Positions 62,554 to 64,000 of a stretch of DNA of 64,000 nt are shown here, in pieces; positions within the stretch are counted from its first letter, which is position 1, and every line of letters starts with the position of its first letter. The notes beneath the pieces were generated by a model. It made no database searches. It was not told the origin of the DNA and was given only the letters and a program-made list of their open reading frames with translations. Source of the DNA: Nonomuraea rubra (GTDB lineage: Bacteria; Actinomycetota; Actinomycetes; Streptosporangiales; Streptosporangiaceae); assembly GCF_014207985.1 (NCBI RefSeq), contig NZ_JACHMI010000001.1:3331001-3395000 (forward strand), read 5' to 3'. A program made the translations under genes and the position numbers.

Positions 62554-64000
62554 GCCGTGAGCTGGGCTTCCAGGCGGTAGCCGTCCACGGTGACGTACAC
62601 CTGGTCGCCCGGGCGGGCGTTCAGGCGCATGAGGACGGGCTGCAGCGAGTCGAAGACCGGCTGATGGCCCTGCCAGACCAGGACGATCGCGTTGTCGCCC
62701 GGCCCCGTCACCGACAGCAGGGTGCCGGGGCGCATGCCGAGCTGCGCCGCGTAACCCTCGGGGACCGCCACCGGGCCGCCCCTGAGGTGCTCGGGCGTGA
62801 CCTCGATGCGCTGCCAGCGGCGCGGGTCGGAGGACGGGCTCGGCAGCGGCGGCGGAGGCGTGGACGGGGCGCCCGCCAGGCCGCCGGCGGGCAGCATCGA
62901 CGAGCGCCCGCCCGACAGCGCCGACAGCGTGGCCAGCGCGGCCGAGGGGTCGATGGATCCGGCCGTGGCCGCCGGGATGGGCTGGCCGCCGCGGTGGTGG
63001 TGGCCGTTGGCGCCGGGCGTGCGGCGGGGGAGGGGCTGGGCCGGCGACGGGGCCGCGGCCACCGGGTCGGGACCTGTCTCGGGAGGCAGCGCGTCGAGCC
63101 ACGCCTTGGCCGAGTGGGCGCGGATGCCCAGCTCGCCCATGAGCTCAACCATGTCGGCGTCGGGCGAGCTGGAGGCCAGGAGCTGCCTCGTACGGGCCTG
63201 CAGGCCGTGGATGTCGCCCACGACGAGCCAGCCGTCCTGGAGGCGGCGGTCCGGCATCAGCGTCACCAGCACCCGCCACAGCGGCGTGCGCAGCGACGGG
63301 ACCATCACCGGGTGGGCCGGGTCCGCGCCGATGAGCTGGTCCTCGGTGGCCGCCGCGCCCAGCCACTCGGTCAGGCGGAACATGTGGCCGGTGACCGGCG
63401 CGGACTCGGAGGAACGCAGCCACTGCAGGACACGTTCCTCGGCGGTGCGCTGGGCCTGGGAGAGCGCCTCCCGCTCGACCAGCATCTTGTGGGCGAGCGT
63501 ACGCAGGCTGACCGGGTCCTCGGCGAACAGCCGGTGCACGGCTACGGCCAGCTCCAGCTTGTCCAGGCTGCGGAAGAGGTTGTCCACGACCCGGACCATC
63601 GCGTGGTCGGTGTCCGAGGGGACGGGGGTGGAGTAGCCCTTGGCGGCGGGGTCGGTGCCGCTGGGGAGGGGCGGGATCGAGCCGGGCGGGGTGGATCCGG
63701 GCGCGCCGGGCAGCGCGGATCCGCCGGGACGGGAGCCGGGGGCGCCAGGGGCGGCGTTCGAGCCGGGGGCTCCGGAGCCGGGGACGCCGGGGAGGCCTGA
63801 GGCAGAGCCGGGGGAGCCGGGTGCGCCCGGGGCGGAACCGGGGGTGCCGGGACGGGACGGGAGGGCGTTCGGGTCCTGGCGCCCGGGCTGCGGGCCCGTG
63901 GGGCGCTGCGGGAGGCGTTCCTGCTGGCCGGGTGCCGGGCGTTGCGGCAGTCCGCCGCCCTCGCCGGCGAATCCCTGGCGCGGCCCGCCCTGGGGCTGCG
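62550..64000 (-). CDS. Pro/Gly-rich protein with C-terminal beta domain, partial at window edge
   Basis: The frame is open from the right edge to the TGA at 62550, at least 483 codons, with no start codon before 63599. The edge-proximal 130 codons are collagen-like Pro/Gly/Ser/Ala (for example PGAPGSTPPGS). Then comes a helical domain (MVRVVDNLFRSLDKLELAVA), a second Pro/Ala linker (HHH run near the middle), and a compact C-terminal domain with GYAAQLGMRPGTLLSVTG and RPGDQVYVTVDGYRLEA. I do not recognise a family. An internal start at 63599 is possible but the conserved-looking DTDH before it argues against it. Confidence 0.65.
   Translation of the reverse strand, partial: QPQGGPRQGFAGEGGGLPQRPAPGQQERLPQRPTGPQPGRQDPNALPSRPGTPGSAPGAPGSPGSASGLPGVPGSGAPGSNAAPGAPGSRPGGSALPGAPGSTPPGSIPPLPSGTDPAAKGYSTPVPSDTDHAMVRVVDNLFRSLDKLELAVAVHRLFAEDPVSLRTLAHKMLVEREALSQAQRTAEERVLQWLRSSESAPVTGHMFRLTEWLGAAATEDQLIGADPAHPVMVPSLRTPLWRVLVTLMPDRRLQDGWLVVGDIHGLQARTRQLLASSSPDADMVELMGELGIRAHSAKAWLDALPPETGPDPVAAAPSPAQPLPRRTPGANGHHHRGGQPIPAATAGSIDPSAALATLSALSGGRSSMLPAGGLAGAPSTPPPPLPSPSSDPRRWQRIEVTPEHLRGGPVAVPEGYAAQLGMRPGTLLSVTGPGDNAIVLVWQGHQPVFDSLQPVLMRLNARPGDQVYVTVDGYRLEAQLTA

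Noticed and set aside
62311..63102. Full 263-codon minus-strand frame as one gene
   Set aside because: Its first 180 codons are an out-of-frame shadow of the Pro/Gly-rich gene; only the last 80 codons, past that gene's stop, look coding.

Overview
The window is very G+C-rich, with almost exclusively G/C third codon positions, frequent GTG/TTG starts and dense four-base gene overlaps. It carries an F420-type LLM oxidoreductase, a LytR-CpsA-Psr protein, a LAL/LuxR regulator, a MoxR-DUF58-transglutaminase cluster and a DUF3558-like lipoprotein. This points to a filamentous actinobacterium, most likely Streptosporangiaceae (Nonomuraea-like). That placement is inference from gene content, not from a marker gene. 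I saw no rRNA, tRNA, CRISPR array, IS element or origin. No gene-free stretch exceeds about 170 bases.

Layout. 1-6.4 kb: ArsR regulator plus LLM oxidoreductase sharing an operator motif, LCP protein, crotonase, two alpha/beta hydrolases. 6.5-11.6 kb: sbcD-sbcC. 11.7-16.8 kb: SDR, RibD-like reductase, HAD phosphatase, MFS carrier, NDH-2-like oxidoreductase. 16.8-19.5 kb: a divergent pair of acyl-CoA-condensing enzymes, a homocitrate/isopropylmalate synthase-like protein and a citrate synthase with an N-terminal helix-turn-helix, around an AT-rich palindrome. 19.5-25.5 kb: a three-gene coupled operon that looks like a kleisin / winged-helix partner / SMC-type ATPase complex (MukFEB or Wadjet JetABC order) with no adjacent nuclease gene. 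This is the best candidate for an undescribed system. 25.6-32.3 kb: FN3 membrane protein, MoxR ATPase, DUF58 protein and a transglutaminase-fold protein whose catalytic triad appears to be replaced. 32.4-37.2 kb: AlkZ-like winged-helix protein, ECF sigma with a membrane partner, heparinase II/III-like protein and an IclR regulator whose start region is triplicated. 37.2-40.1 kb: a compositionally different three-gene operon (small helical protein, DUF6571-like protein, DUF3558-like lipoprotein). 40.2-49.6 kb: CorA, NTF2-like protein, amidohydrolase, M50 peptidase, Ser/Thr kinase, fused 2-oxoacid dehydrogenase E1, secreted three-repeat protein, coiled-coil protein. 49.7-52.1 kb: drug-type ABC exporter with its PadR regulator. 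52.2-58.5 kb: TetR plus a leucine/isovalerate (liu-type) catabolic operon. 58.5-64 kb: GNAT, LAL regulator, a possible CTG-initiated small gene, and a Pro/Gly-rich protein running off the right edge.

Recurring theme: short tandem duplications. Some expand low-complexity peptides inside genes (HHDAA, RPTG, QHET, Ala/Pro/Gly inserts in SbcC, the SMC-like protein, citrate synthase and the LAL protein). Others sit exactly on gene ends or starts (4861, 13194, 15242, 36354, 62289).
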